A stretch of DNA of 17,558 nucleotides from Cytophagaceae bacterium (GTDB lineage: Bacteria; Bacteroidota; Bacteroidia; Cytophagales; Spirosomataceae): positions 1-17,558 of the forward strand of contig JAIXRT010000073.1 in assembly GCA_027485075.1 (NCBI GenBank), written 5' to 3'. The position numbers and the translations under genes are program-made. Of the stretch, positions 1-7,097 are shown one piece after another; position 1 is the first letter of the stretch, and each line of letters begins with the position of its first letter. Below the pieces are notes generated by a model. The model did no database searches. It was not told the DNA's origin and saw only the letters and a program-made list of their open reading frames with translations.

Positions 1-1
1 A

Positions 2-856
2 TTGATTTCTATTTTTGGTGGCTTTGCGTTAGTCGCAACTTTTGCGTGTTCGCAAGCAGAAACTCCGGCACCTGCACAACCATTTGTTCCCACGCCACCT
101 GCCCCTCCTAAGGTTTATACATTTACGGAAAAGCCGATTTGGGTAGATGAATTTGATATCCCAGGTTTGCCAAATGATAAAATTTGGTCCTATGATGTAG
201 GTGGTTCCGGTTGGGGAAATAATGAGCTACAGTTTTACACACAAGCAGATTTAGATAACGCACACATTGAGAATGGTATTTTAACGATCGAAGCACGCAA
301 AGAACCAATGGGAGCTCGAAGTTACTCCTCGGCTCGAATTGTGACCAAAGGGAAGCAAGATTTTTTATATGGGAAGGTTGAGGTACGCGCCAAAATTCCT
401 GCAGGTCGAGGCAACTGGCCGGCGATATGGATGTTGGCCAGCCAGTCCGACTATGGTTCTGCTTATTGGCCAGATAATGGGGAAATCGATATTTTGGAAC
501 ATGTGGGCTATAATCCCGGTGTGATGCATTTTTCTGTTCATACCAAAGCGTTTAACCACGTAATTAATACGCAAAAGACGGCAACAACCCGCTTGGATGA
601 TTTCGACAAGGAGTTTCATGTCTATACGATGGAGTGGACGCCTCAGTATGTGAAGTCTTACATCGATGGGAAGTTATATTTTACCTTTGAAAATTCGGGT
701 CGTGGTTGGGAAGAGTGGCCATTTGACAAGAAGCAACATATCTTGTTGAATTTAGCGATAGGTGGTAATTGGGGAGGTCAAAAAGGTGTGGATGACACGA
801 TTTTTCCTAATAAATTCTTGATCGATTACGTCCGTGTGTACGGATTAAACCCATAA
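2..856 (+). CDS. GH16 family beta-glucanase (laminarinase-like), exported, 5' end missing
   Basis: Glycoside hydrolase family 16 enzyme, probably an endo-acting beta-1,3 (or 1,3-1,4) glucanase working outside the cytoplasm. The GH16 catalytic signature EIDILE is at residues 161-166 (numbering from base 2): E161 would be the nucleophile, D163 the assisting residue and E166 the acid/base. Other laminarinase hallmarks are GWGNNELQFYT near residues 71-81 and IGGNWGG near the C-terminus. The N-terminus is a hydrophobic stretch ending in TFAC (C16), a weak lipobox, followed by a Pro/Ala-rich linker, so a surface or periplasmic lipoprotein is likely. The basic n-region of a signal peptide is missing and the frame is open to the window edge, so the TTG at base 2 is probably not the start. 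mazG follows after 2 nt. Family assignment is firm; the exact glucan is not. Confidence 0.9.
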   Translation: MISIFGGFALVATFACSQAETPAPAQPFVPTPPAPPKVYTFTEKPIWVDEFDIPGLPNDKIWSYDVGGSGWGNNELQFYTQADLDNAHIENGILTIEARKEPMGARSYSSARIVTKGKQDFLYGKVEVRAKIPAGRGNWPAIWMLASQSDYGSAYWPDNGEIDILEHVGYNPGVMHFSVHTKAFNHVINTQKTATTRLDDFDKEFHVYTMEWTPQYVKSYIDGKLYFTFENSGRGWEEWPFDKKQHILLNLAIGGNWGGQKGVDDTIFPNKFLIDYVRVYGLNP

Positions 857-858
857 AT

Positions 859-1656
859 ATGAGATACCCAGCTGCCGCAGAGGCCTTTGATCGCTTATTA
901 TGTGTGATGGATGATTTACGCGAGAAATGTCCTTGGGATAAAAAGCAGACCATGGATACCTTGCGTCATTTGACCATCGAAGAGACATATGAATTGTCCG
1001 ATGCGATTTTATCTAAGGATATGGCTGAGATTCGGAAGGAGATTGGGGATGTCATGTTGCATTTGGTATTTTACAGTAAAATTGGTTCTGAGACAGGAGA
1101 TTTTGATGTGACATCTGTGTTGCACGGGATTTGCGAGAAGTTGATTTCAAGGCATCCGCATATTTATGGAGACGTGGTTGCGGAGACGGAGGAGCAGGTG
1201 AAGGCCAACTGGGAAGCCTTGAAATTAAAAGAAGGCAATAAGTCTGTTTTGGGAGGTGTGCCAAATTCATTGCCGGCCTTAGTGAAAGCCATGCGGATTC
1301 AGGAGAAGGCACGCGGTGCGGGATTTGATTGGGAGGAGAAGGAGCAGGTTTGGGAGAAAGTAGAAGAAGAGCTCGGGGAGTTTAAAGATACTTTTGTGGG
1401 TAAAGAGTTAACGGCTGCTCAAAAGGAGGAGGCTGAAGGTGAATTGGGCGATTTGATTTTCAGCTTGGTAAATTTTGCTCGCTTTATTGAGATCAATCCG
1501 GAGACAGCTGTCGAGCGAACGAATCGAAAATTCATGTATCGTTTTCAGCACCTTGAAAAGCGTGCGGCCGAAATGGGTAAAAACCTATCGGAGATGACCT
1601 TGTCGGAAATGGATATATACTGGAATGAGGCTAAAAAAATGCCGCCAGGAGTTTAA
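859..1656 (+). CDS. mazG: Nucleoside triphosphate pyrophosphohydrolase MazG
   Basis: Hydrolyses (d)NTPs to the monophosphate and pyrophosphate in the cytoplasm; a house-cleaning enzyme that in E. coli also affects ppGpp levels. The 265-aa length matches the two-domain MazG of about 263 aa. Domain 1 carries the CPWD motif (residues 24-27), the metal-binding EExxE at E41/E42/E45 and the ExxD pair E61/D64. The second MazG repeat has the comparable acidic EEELGEF and EGELGD motifs at roughly residues 170-200. The ATG lies 2 nt after the GH16 stop, so it is probably co-transcribed with that unrelated gene. A terminator hairpin overlaps its last codons and stop. Confidence 0.95.
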   Translation: MRYPAAAEAFDRLLCVMDDLREKCPWDKKQTMDTLRHLTIEETYELSDAILSKDMAEIRKEIGDVMLHLVFYSKIGSETGDFDVTSVLHGICEKLISRHPHIYGDVVAETEEQVKANWEALKLKEGNKSVLGGVPNSLPALVKAMRIQEKARGAGFDWEEKEQVWEKVEEELGEFKDTFVGKELTAAQKEEAEGELGDLIFSLVNFARFIEINPETAVERTNRKFMYRFQHLEKRAAEMGKNLSEMTLSEMDIYWNEAKKMPPGV

Positions 1657-1677
1657 TCCTGACGGCGTTCATTTTTT
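1641..1677. terminator. Bidirectional intrinsic terminator between mazG and galM
   Basis: Inverted repeat with arms 1641-1650 (GCCGCCAGGA) and 1657-1666 (TCCTGACGGC), nine pairs and one C/A mismatch, around a 6-nt loop. A T6 run follows on the + strand (1672-1677), and an A7 run at 1633-1639 provides the U-tract for - strand transcripts. It can therefore end both the mazG message and the convergent galM message. The stem overlaps the last mazG codons and the loop ends on its stop. Confidence 0.85.
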
Positions 1678-2815
1678 ATTTTGTTGAAAACTGATAGACT
1701 GTTTTCGACGTATAGGTTTCTCCTGGTCGTAACACAGTTGATGGGAAGTTGGGTTTATTCGGTGAATCTGGATAATGCTGTGTTTCTAAACAGAAACCGC
1801 TTCTTTTGGTGTATTTGGCACCATATTTACCCGTGAGGTGGCCATCCAAATTATTTCCTGTGTAGAATTGAACCCCAGGCTCTGTCGTGAATACCTCCAT
1901 AATACGTCCAGATTCGGGATCCTCTACATGCGCGATTTTGCCAAAGGCCCCAGGCGCTTTATCAAATGCATAGCAGTGATCATATCCTCCGCCGAATGCA
2001 ATTTGCGTATCGTCAGCATTGATATCTAATCCAATTTTTTTAGGAGAAGTGAAATCAAATGGGCCACCTTTCACCGATTTAATCTCGCCCGTTGGAATAA
2101 GCACCTTGTCAATCGGAATAAAGAATGGGGCGTTTAATTGGATATTGTGATCAAGCACATCGCGTTTAACATTTCCTGATAAATTAAAATAAGAGTGGTT
2201 ACAAATATTCAACACCGTTGCCTGATCTGTTTTTGCCACATAATCCATCGAAATGGAGTTGTCTTCACTTAACGAATACGTTACTTGAATTTCTAAATTG
2301 CCTGGAAAACCTTCCTCTCCATCCACAGATAAATAACCTAAGGTAAGGCTGCCATCTTTTTTAGCAACTGTTTTCCATACTTTTTTATCGAAGCCTTTTA
2401 ATCCACCATGAAGATGTTGGCCATTATTTTGTGCGGCCAATGTATAGCTTTTCCCATCTAGGTTGAATTTTCCTGCGGCGATGCGGTTTCCGTACCGACC
2501 TACTACCGCTCCGAAATAGGGTGAATCTTTGATGTAATCTGCCACGTTTTCGAATCCGAGTACCACATCTTCCATGACTTCGTTTTTATCGGGCACGATG
2601 ATTTTGGTGATGATGGCTCCGTAATTCATGATATGCACTTCCATACCTTGGGTATTTTTCAGTGTATAGAGCGTAACGGGTTCGTTGGCAGTAGTTTTGC
2701 CAAATGGCTTTTCAGAAATAAACATGTTGGTTTTGAGTGAGTTAGATTGCGCATTACCCATAAAAAAGGTGCAAGCAAAAATGGCTGCAGCGAGCCAAGA
2801 AACTGATTTTTTCAT
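1676..2815 (-). CDS. galM: Aldose 1-epimerase (mutarotase), exported
   Basis: Interconverts alpha and beta anomers of aldoses such as glucose or galactose. 379 aa, slightly longer than cytoplasmic GalM because of a signal peptide (basic MKK, hydrophobic core, probable cleavage near residues 21-24), so it is likely periplasmic. Family motifs in order: GRYGNRI (106-112), LHGG (135-138), NHSYFNLSG with the presumed catalytic acid H207, GVQFYTGN (314-321) and the catalytic base E344 in CLETQHYPDSPNKPNFPS. It is the only gene here on the - strand, and faces away from rpsA. Its own promoter is unclear; a one-mismatch -7 box, TAAATTGG, reads on the - strand at 2837-2844. A periplasmic mutarotase fits uptake of sugars released by secreted glycosidases, but no sugar transporter gene is adjacent. 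Confidence 0.94.
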   Translation of the reverse strand: MKKSVSWLAAAIFACTFFMGNAQSNSLKTNMFISEKPFGKTTANEPVTLYTLKNTQGMEVHIMNYGAIITKIIVPDKNEVMEDVVLGFENVADYIKDSPYFGAVVGRYGNRIAAGKFNLDGKSYTLAAQNNGQHLHGGLKGFDKKVWKTVAKKDGSLTLGYLSVDGEEGFPGNLEIQVTYSLSEDNSISMDYVAKTDQATVLNICNHSYFNLSGNVKRDVLDHNIQLNAPFFIPIDKVLIPTGEIKSVKGGPFDFTSPKKIGLDINADDTQIAFGGGYDHCYAFDKAPGAFGKIAHVEDPESGRIMEVFTTEPGVQFYTGNNLDGHLTGKYGAKYTKRSGFCLETQHYPDSPNKPNFPSTVLRPGETYTSKTVYQFSTK

Positions 2816-2854
2816 GGTAAATAGGTTATTGAACCTCCAATTTAGAGAATTTGC

Positions 2855-2884
2855 TTGAAAATAAAATTATTCTTTCTATCTTTG
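2855..2884 (+). promoter_or_regulatory. Bacteroidota-type promoter of rpsA
   Basis: TTG at 2855-2857 (-33 element) is separated by 19 nt from TATCTTTG at 2877-2884, an exact match to the Bacteroidota -7 consensus TAnnTTTG. Initiation would fall near 2890, giving a leader of about 70 nt before the preferred rpsA ATG. The leader starts with an AT-rich inverted repeat (CAATTT 2890-2895, AAATTG 2898-2903). Confidence 0.8.
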
Positions 2885-2962
2885 CACCCCAATTTAAAAA
2901 TTGTTTTACACTTAATTTCAGCACGTTAGCCCAGCGCGTTGATGTATCTAGGGCAAGTATAT

Positions 2963-4783
2963 ATGACAAAAGTAAAAAAGGATTTCGACTGGGATTTAGT
3001 TGAAGGAAAAGGATTCGGTGGTAATTATACTACAGATCAAAAAGCACAAATGGAGGCAGCTATTGAGGCTACTCTAAACTCGGTAACTGAGAAGGAAGTT
3101 GTGAAGGGGGTTGTTGTGAGCAAAACAGACCGTGAAGTAATTGTCAACATTGGATTTAAATCTGATGGACTAGTATCTGCATCTGAATTCCGCGATATGC
3201 CGGATTTGAAAGCTGGAGATGAAGTAGAAGTATACATTGAGAATCAAGAAGATTCAAATGGCCAATTGATCTTATCTCGCAAATTAGCGAAGGTAATGGG
3301 TGCTTGGACGAACATTGAGAAAGCTTTGGAAGAAGATACAATCATCAATGGTTTCGTAAAGCGTCGTACAAAAGGTGGTTTGATCGTAGATATTTTTGGA
3401 ATCGAGGCGTTCTTGCCAGGATCTCAAATTGATGTGAAGCCAATTCGCGATTTCGATATTTTTGTTGGCAAGAATATGGAAGTTAAGGTGGTTAAAATCA
3501 ACCACACAAATGACAACGTAGTTGTATCTCACAAAGTATTGATTGAGAAGGATTTGGAGGCACAACGCCAAACAATCTTAACTAACCTTGACAAAGGACA
3601 AGTATTAGAAGGTGTGATCAAAAACATGACTAACTTCGGTGTATTCATCGACTTAGGTGGTGTAGATGGTTTATTGCACATTACAGATATCTCGTGGGGA
3701 CGTATCAACCACCCACAAGAGGTGTTGAAATTAGATCAAAAAATCCAAGTAGTTGTATTAGACTTTGATGAGAACAAGAAGCGTATCTCATTAGGTATGA
3801 AGCAATTACAAGCACATCCTTGGGAAGCATTAGCTGCTGAGGTTGAGGTTGGATCTAAAGTAAAAGGTAAAATCGTTAACGTTGCGGATTACGGTGCTTT
3901 CTTAGAAGTATTGCCAGGCGTTGAAGGTTTGATCCACGTTTCTGAGATGTCATGGTCTCAGCACTTGCGTAACCCACAAGATTTCTTGAAAGTAGGCGAT
4001 GAAATGGAAGCAGTTGTGTTGACATTAGATCGTTCTGAGCGCAAGATGTCTTTAGGTATCAAGCAATTGACAGAAGATCCTTGGAACAAAACAGATTTAT
4101 TGTCTAAGTACGCAGTAGGAACGAAGCACAAAGGAACGGTTCGTAACTTAACTAACTTCGGTTTATTCCTTGAGTTAGAAGAGGGAATCGATGGTTTGGT
4201 TCACGTTTCTGATTTGTCTTGGACGAAGAAAATCAAGCATCCATCTGAGTTTGTTAAGGTAGGTGATGCATTAGATGTAATCGTGATTGAGTTAGACGCA
4301 GATAACCGTCGTTTGGCATTAGGTCACAAGCAATTGGAAGAGAATCCTTGGGATACATTTGAAAGTGTATTTACAGTAGGTTCTGTTCACAAGGCAACTG
4401 TTATTTCGAAAAGCGATAAAATGGCTACACTAGAATTACCTTACGGTATTGAAGGTTTGTCTCCATTGAAGCAATTGACGAAAGCAGATGAGTCGGCTGC
4501 TGAAGTAGGTGAGGCATTGGATTTTGTTGTTACTGAATTCCACAAGGAAGAACGTAAGATCATCCTTTCGCATACACGTACATTCTCAGGCGCGCCAGTT
4601 GAAGAAGTAAAAGTAGAGAAGAAGAAAGCAACTAAAACGACAGAGAAGACCGCTACAGTAACTGCTGAGAAGTCTACTATGGGAGATATCGGTGCTTTAT
4701 CTGCTTTGAAAGAGCAAATGGAAGGCGTTGAGCGTGAGCAAGCGATCAAAAAATTAGAGAAGAAATCTAAGAAAGCAGAGTAA
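2963..4783 (+). CDS. rpsA: 30S ribosomal protein S1
   Basis: RNA-binding ribosomal protein that helps mRNAs engage the 30S subunit. From the preferred ATG it is 606 aa with six S1 (OB-fold) repeats: about 46-107, 125-191, 212-280, 297-368, 385-456 and 473-537. Repeats 3-5 are the most canonical (for example TNFGVFIDL, GVDGLLHITD); 1, 2 and 6 are more divergent. A Lys/Thr-rich tail runs from 550 to the end. Two in-frame starts lie upstream (TTG 2939, ATG 2942), adding MYLGQVY-type residues; I prefer ATG 2963 because MTKVKKDF resembles a normal S1 N-terminus and the extra segment does not. No Shine-Dalgarno sequence precedes any of the candidates, as usual in Bacteroidota. It is monocistronic, between its own promoter and terminator. 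Confidence 0.96.
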   Translation: MTKVKKDFDWDLVEGKGFGGNYTTDQKAQMEAAIEATLNSVTEKEVVKGVVVSKTDREVIVNIGFKSDGLVSASEFRDMPDLKAGDEVEVYIENQEDSNGQLILSRKLAKVMGAWTNIEKALEEDTIINGFVKRRTKGGLIVDIFGIEAFLPGSQIDVKPIRDFDIFVGKNMEVKVVKINHTNDNVVVSHKVLIEKDLEAQRQTILTNLDKGQVLEGVIKNMTNFGVFIDLGGVDGLLHITDISWGRINHPQEVLKLDQKIQVVVLDFDENKKRISLGMKQLQAHPWEALAAEVEVGSKVKGKIVNVADYGAFLEVLPGVEGLIHVSEMSWSQHLRNPQDFLKVGDEMEAVVLTLDRSERKMSLGIKQLTEDPWNKTDLLSKYAVGTKHKGTVRNLTNFGLFLELEEGIDGLVHVSDLSWTKKIKHPSEFVKVGDALDVIVIELDADNRRLALGHKQLEENPWDTFESVFTVGSVHKATVISKSDKMATLELPYGIEGLSPLKQLTKADESAAEVGEALDFVVTEFHKEERKIILSHTRTFSGAPVEEVKVEKKKATKTTEKTATVTAEKSTMGDIGALSALKEQMEGVEREQAIKKLEKKSKKAE

Positions 4784-4804
4784 TATTTGTTTTAAGTTTT
4801 GATC

Positions 4805-4837
4805 AAAAGGGGATTCGGAAACGAATCCCCTTTTTTT
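4805..4837 (+). terminator. Intrinsic terminator of rpsA
   Basis: Perfect 9-bp stem GGGGATTCG (4809-4817) / CGAATCCCC (4822-4830) closed by a GAAA tetraloop, followed by T7 (4831-4837). Four A residues just upstream (4805-4808) can pair with the first T residues. It lies 25 nt after the rpsA stop. Confidence 0.95.
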
Positions 4838-4978
4838 GTGCTATCCTGAAGGCGCCCCATAGATTTGGAAAATATCAAGAAAATGATTGCTTATTTCGAG
4901 GTATTTTGGCAACTTAGCGTCCTGTCAAAGCCGGGAGCTAGAATCGCGGTGAGGCCAACTAAACTAAATCATTAAACA

Positions 4979-6412
4979 ATGGGAAATAATTCACGAAGAA
5001 ACTTTCTAAAGAAAGCAGGATTAGCTGCAGGAAGCTTTTACATCGTACCGCGTCACGTACTCGGAAAAGGATACAAAGCTCCTTCTGACAAATTAAACAT
5101 TATGGGTATCGGTGCTGGTGGAAAAGGCCAAAGCGATATCATGAGTTCATTCAATAAAGGGGCCGAAAATATCGTTGCCCTTGTCGATGTGGACGATCGC
5201 CGCGCAGCTCAATCGCGGAAGAGTTTTCCCAATGCAAATTATTATAAAGATTTCCGCAAGGCTCTAGAGGCCGAAGGAGATCACGTGGATGCGGTTATCG
5301 TGTCTACTCCAGATCATACGCACACGACCATTGCGATGGAAGCGATGCGTCGTAAGAAGCACGTGTATGTGCAGAAGCCATTAACGCACGATATTTATGA
5401 GGCGCGTATGATGACTGAGAAAGCCCGTGAAATGAAAGTAGTTACTCAGATGGGTAATCAAGGTTCTTCAGGAGACGGTGTTCGTAAGATGATGGAGTGG
5501 TTCGATGGCGGTGTGATTGGAAAAGTTTCTGAGGTGTTAGTTTGGACAAACCGTCCAGTTTGGCCGCAAGGGATTTCATATCCAGCTGCCGGGCATCCTG
5601 TTCCAGCTGAATTGGATTGGGATTTATGGTTAGGGCCTGCTAAGTACCGTGAATTTAATCCGGCCTTTATTCCATTCAAATGGAGAGGCTGGTGGGATTA
5701 TGGTACTGGCGCCTTGGGTGATATGGGTTGCCACTTATTAGATCCTCCATTCAAAGTTTTAGGCATCCGTGATGCTTTGAACGTAGAATGCTCGGTAGGT
5801 TCTGTATTTTTAAATGATTGGGTTCCCGAGTGGATTCCAGAAGGATGTCCTCCATCGTCAATGGTGACATTGAATTATGGTCCATCCGCAAAAAATAAGT
5901 CCAACGTTAAGTTGACATGGTTCGACGGAGGTCTTCGTGCACCACATCCAGCTGGAATTCCAGCCACTGAAATCATCGGAGATTTAGATGGAACCAACGG
6001 TGTTATTTTAATTGGATCGAAAGGAATTATGACCTGCGGTACGTATGGTATGTATCCAAAAGTATTCAAAAATGGCAAGCGCGTAGATGAGGCAGAATTG
6101 CCAAAGGCTACATTGCCACGTGTTATTGGCGGCGACAGTGGTCACAATACCCAGTGGGTAGAGGCTTGTAAAGCTGGATATGGCAACATGGAAGTTAGTT
6201 CTCCATTTGATTATGCTGGACCGTTTACGGAATCCGTATTGATGGGTAACTTAGCGATTCGTTCGTACATGTTGCGTGAAGGCGAAGGCCGGAATGCGAA
6301 GTATATTGGACGCCAACAGCTTGAGTGGGATGCAGCGAATATGCGTATCACCAACTTTGAGCCTGCGAACCAATTTGTTAAGCGTGAGTACCGCGCTGGC
6401 TGGACCATGTAA
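4979..6412 (+). CDS. Gfo/Idh/MocA family oxidoreductase with Tat signal
   Basis: NAD(P)-dependent oxidoreductase of the Gfo/Idh/MocA family; these usually act on sugars, inositols or related polyols. The exact substrate cannot be read here. The N-terminus is a twin-arginine signal (SRRNFLKKAG, Arg6-Arg7, then a hydrophobic stretch), so the folded protein is probably exported with its cofactor bound, as for Zymomonas glucose-fructose oxidoreductase. The Rossmann motif is GIGAGGKG (43-50) and strand 2 ends in an acidic residue (D70), which favours NAD over NADP. The usual EKP is QKP at 132-134, keeping Lys133. The C-terminal domain has GDMGCHLLD (247-255). 477 aa. It stands alone: about 140 nt without a clear promoter lie upstream, and a terminator lies downstream. 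It is not a GH109-type enzyme by its motifs. Confidence 0.88.
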   Translation: MGNNSRRNFLKKAGLAAGSFYIVPRHVLGKGYKAPSDKLNIMGIGAGGKGQSDIMSSFNKGAENIVALVDVDDRRAAQSRKSFPNANYYKDFRKALEAEGDHVDAVIVSTPDHTHTTIAMEAMRRKKHVYVQKPLTHDIYEARMMTEKAREMKVVTQMGNQGSSGDGVRKMMEWFDGGVIGKVSEVLVWTNRPVWPQGISYPAAGHPVPAELDWDLWLGPAKYREFNPAFIPFKWRGWWDYGTGALGDMGCHLLDPPFKVLGIRDALNVECSVGSVFLNDWVPEWIPEGCPPSSMVTLNYGPSAKNKSNVKLTWFDGGLRAPHPAGIPATEIIGDLDGTNGVILIGSKGIMTCGTYGMYPKVFKNGKRVDEAELPKATLPRVIGGDSGHNTQWVEACKAGYGNMEVSSPFDYAGPFTESVLMGNLAIRSYMLREGEGRNAKYIGRQQLEWDAANMRITNFEPANQFVKREYRAGWTM

Positions 6413-6434
6413 TAAGTTTTCACAGGTTAAATCG

Positions 6435-6466
6435 AAAAGACGGGGGCCCTCTCCCGTCTTTTTTTT
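6435..6466 (+). terminator. Intrinsic terminator after the Gfo/Idh/MocA gene
   Basis: Stem AAAAGACGGG (6435-6444) / CCCGTCTTTT (6453-6462) with an 8-nt loop, inside an uninterrupted T8 run (6459-6466). It lies 22 nt after the stop of the oxidoreductase gene. Its T-tract runs straight into a possible -7 box for the next gene. Confidence 0.9.
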
Positions 6467-6473
6467 ATTTTTG
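6466..6473 (+). promoter_or_regulatory. Possible -7 box for the cupin gene
   Basis: TATTTTTG matches the Bacteroidota -7 consensus TAnnTTTG and lies 15 nt before the cupin ATG, so the leader would be only about 10 nt. There is no TTG at the -33 distance; that position is occupied by the G-rich arm of the upstream terminator. The site also sits at the end of a T-rich terminator tract, where such a match can arise by chance. Confidence 0.35.
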
Positions 6474-6488
6474 CCAAAATATTAAATC

Positions 6489-6995
6489 ATGCAATTGACC
6501 GGAAATACCCCCACTGAAATTTTTAGCCAAGTTGAATCGTTTATCCAAGCACAGGGGTATACCATTGTTGACCAAGATCACGATCGCCCCTGGGGAGGTT
6601 TTTTCGTTCTTCAGGAAGATCAAGCTCCGAAATTTGCAGCTCAATTTTTTCCGCATCTTTCCTTAGATGCGATTCAAATCACCCAAAAGTTAAGTCCTAA
6701 GTTCTTAGTCGTTGCGCCTCAAAAACGACTCTCATGGCAATACCATTTTCGGCGCGCTGAGCTGTGGACTGTTGTGCATGGCCCTGTAGGTGTAGCTATT
6801 TCAGAAACCGATGAACAGCATGAGCCCGATTCCTATCAAGTAGGGGATTGCATTACGTTGCCGATTGGTCAGCGTCATCGCTTGATCGGATTAGGGCAAT
6901 GGGGTGTGGTTGCTGAGATATGGCAACATACCGATGCGGAGCATCCTTCGGACGAATCCGATATCGTCCGCTTGCAAGATGATTTTGGCCGTTAA
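6489..6995 (+). CDS. Cupin protein related to type II mannose-6-phosphate isomerase
   Basis: 168-aa single-domain cupin resembling the isomerase domain of type II phosphomannose isomerases / GDP-mannose pyrophosphorylases. Visible motifs are RPWGGFFVL (33-41), LSWQYHFRRAELW (81-93), the PIGQRHRL turn (125-132) and the C-terminal EIWQH...DIVRLQDDFGR signature. Likely metal ligands are H86, E91 and H130. The second His of the usual HxH motif is Arg88, so metal binding or activity may differ from true PMIs. The length excludes a nucleotidyltransferase domain. Plausible roles are a sugar-phosphate isomerase or a non-catalytic cupin; substrate unknown. It has a possible -7 box right upstream and no clear terminator downstream. 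Confidence 0.75.
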   Translation: MQLTGNTPTEIFSQVESFIQAQGYTIVDQDHDRPWGGFFVLQEDQAPKFAAQFFPHLSLDAIQITQKLSPKFLVVAPQKRLSWQYHFRRAELWTVVHGPVGVAISETDEQHEPDSYQVGDCITLPIGQRHRLIGLGQWGVVAEIWQHTDAEHPSDESDIVRLQDDFGR

Positions 6996-7032
6996 TCAAT
7001 TTTAACAGACTGATTATCTAAAAATAATACAA

Positions 7033-7059
7033 GAAAACTTTGTAGTCTACAAAAGTTTC
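7033..7059. promoter_or_regulatory. Probable operator of the TetR-family repressor
   Basis: A 27-bp imperfect palindrome centred on T7046: GAAAACTTTGTAG (7033-7045) against CTACAAAAGTTTC (7047-7059), 11 of 13 positions symmetric, with a perfect 15-bp core TTTGTAGTCTACAAA (7039-7053). It lies about 40 nt upstream of a tetR-family gene and covers the -33 element of its promoter, the arrangement expected for autorepression. That this regulator binds it is inferred. Confidence 0.75.
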
Positions 7060-7069
7060 CATAGTTTTG
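7039..7069 (+). promoter_or_regulatory. Bacteroidota-type promoter of the efflux operon
   Basis: TTTG at 7039-7042 and TAGTTTTG at 7062-7069 are separated by 19 nt and match the Bacteroidota -33 and -7 (TAnnTTTG) elements. Initiation would fall near 7075, about 20 nt before the repressor ATG. The -33 element is the left half of the palindrome core. Confidence 0.8.
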
Positions 7070-7097
7070 CTGCCCGATCAATCAACGGGTTTAGCAA

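Noticed and set aside
1..2815. Polysaccharide-utilisation locus around the GH16 and mutarotase genes
   Set aside because: No SusC/SusD-like pair, sugar transporter or dedicated regulator is present, mazG intervenes and the mutarotase is on the opposite strand.
4838..4978. Promoter for the Gfo/Idh/MocA gene
   Set aside because: TATTTTGG at 4902-4909 resembles a -7 box but has one spacer base too few, and no TTG sits 19-21 nt upstream. A promoter must exist after the rpsA terminator, but I cannot place it.
6993..7016. Inverted repeat TAATCA / TGATTA just after the cupin stop as a terminator
   Set aside because: Only 6 AT-rich pairs with a 12-nt loop and no following T-run; too weak to call.
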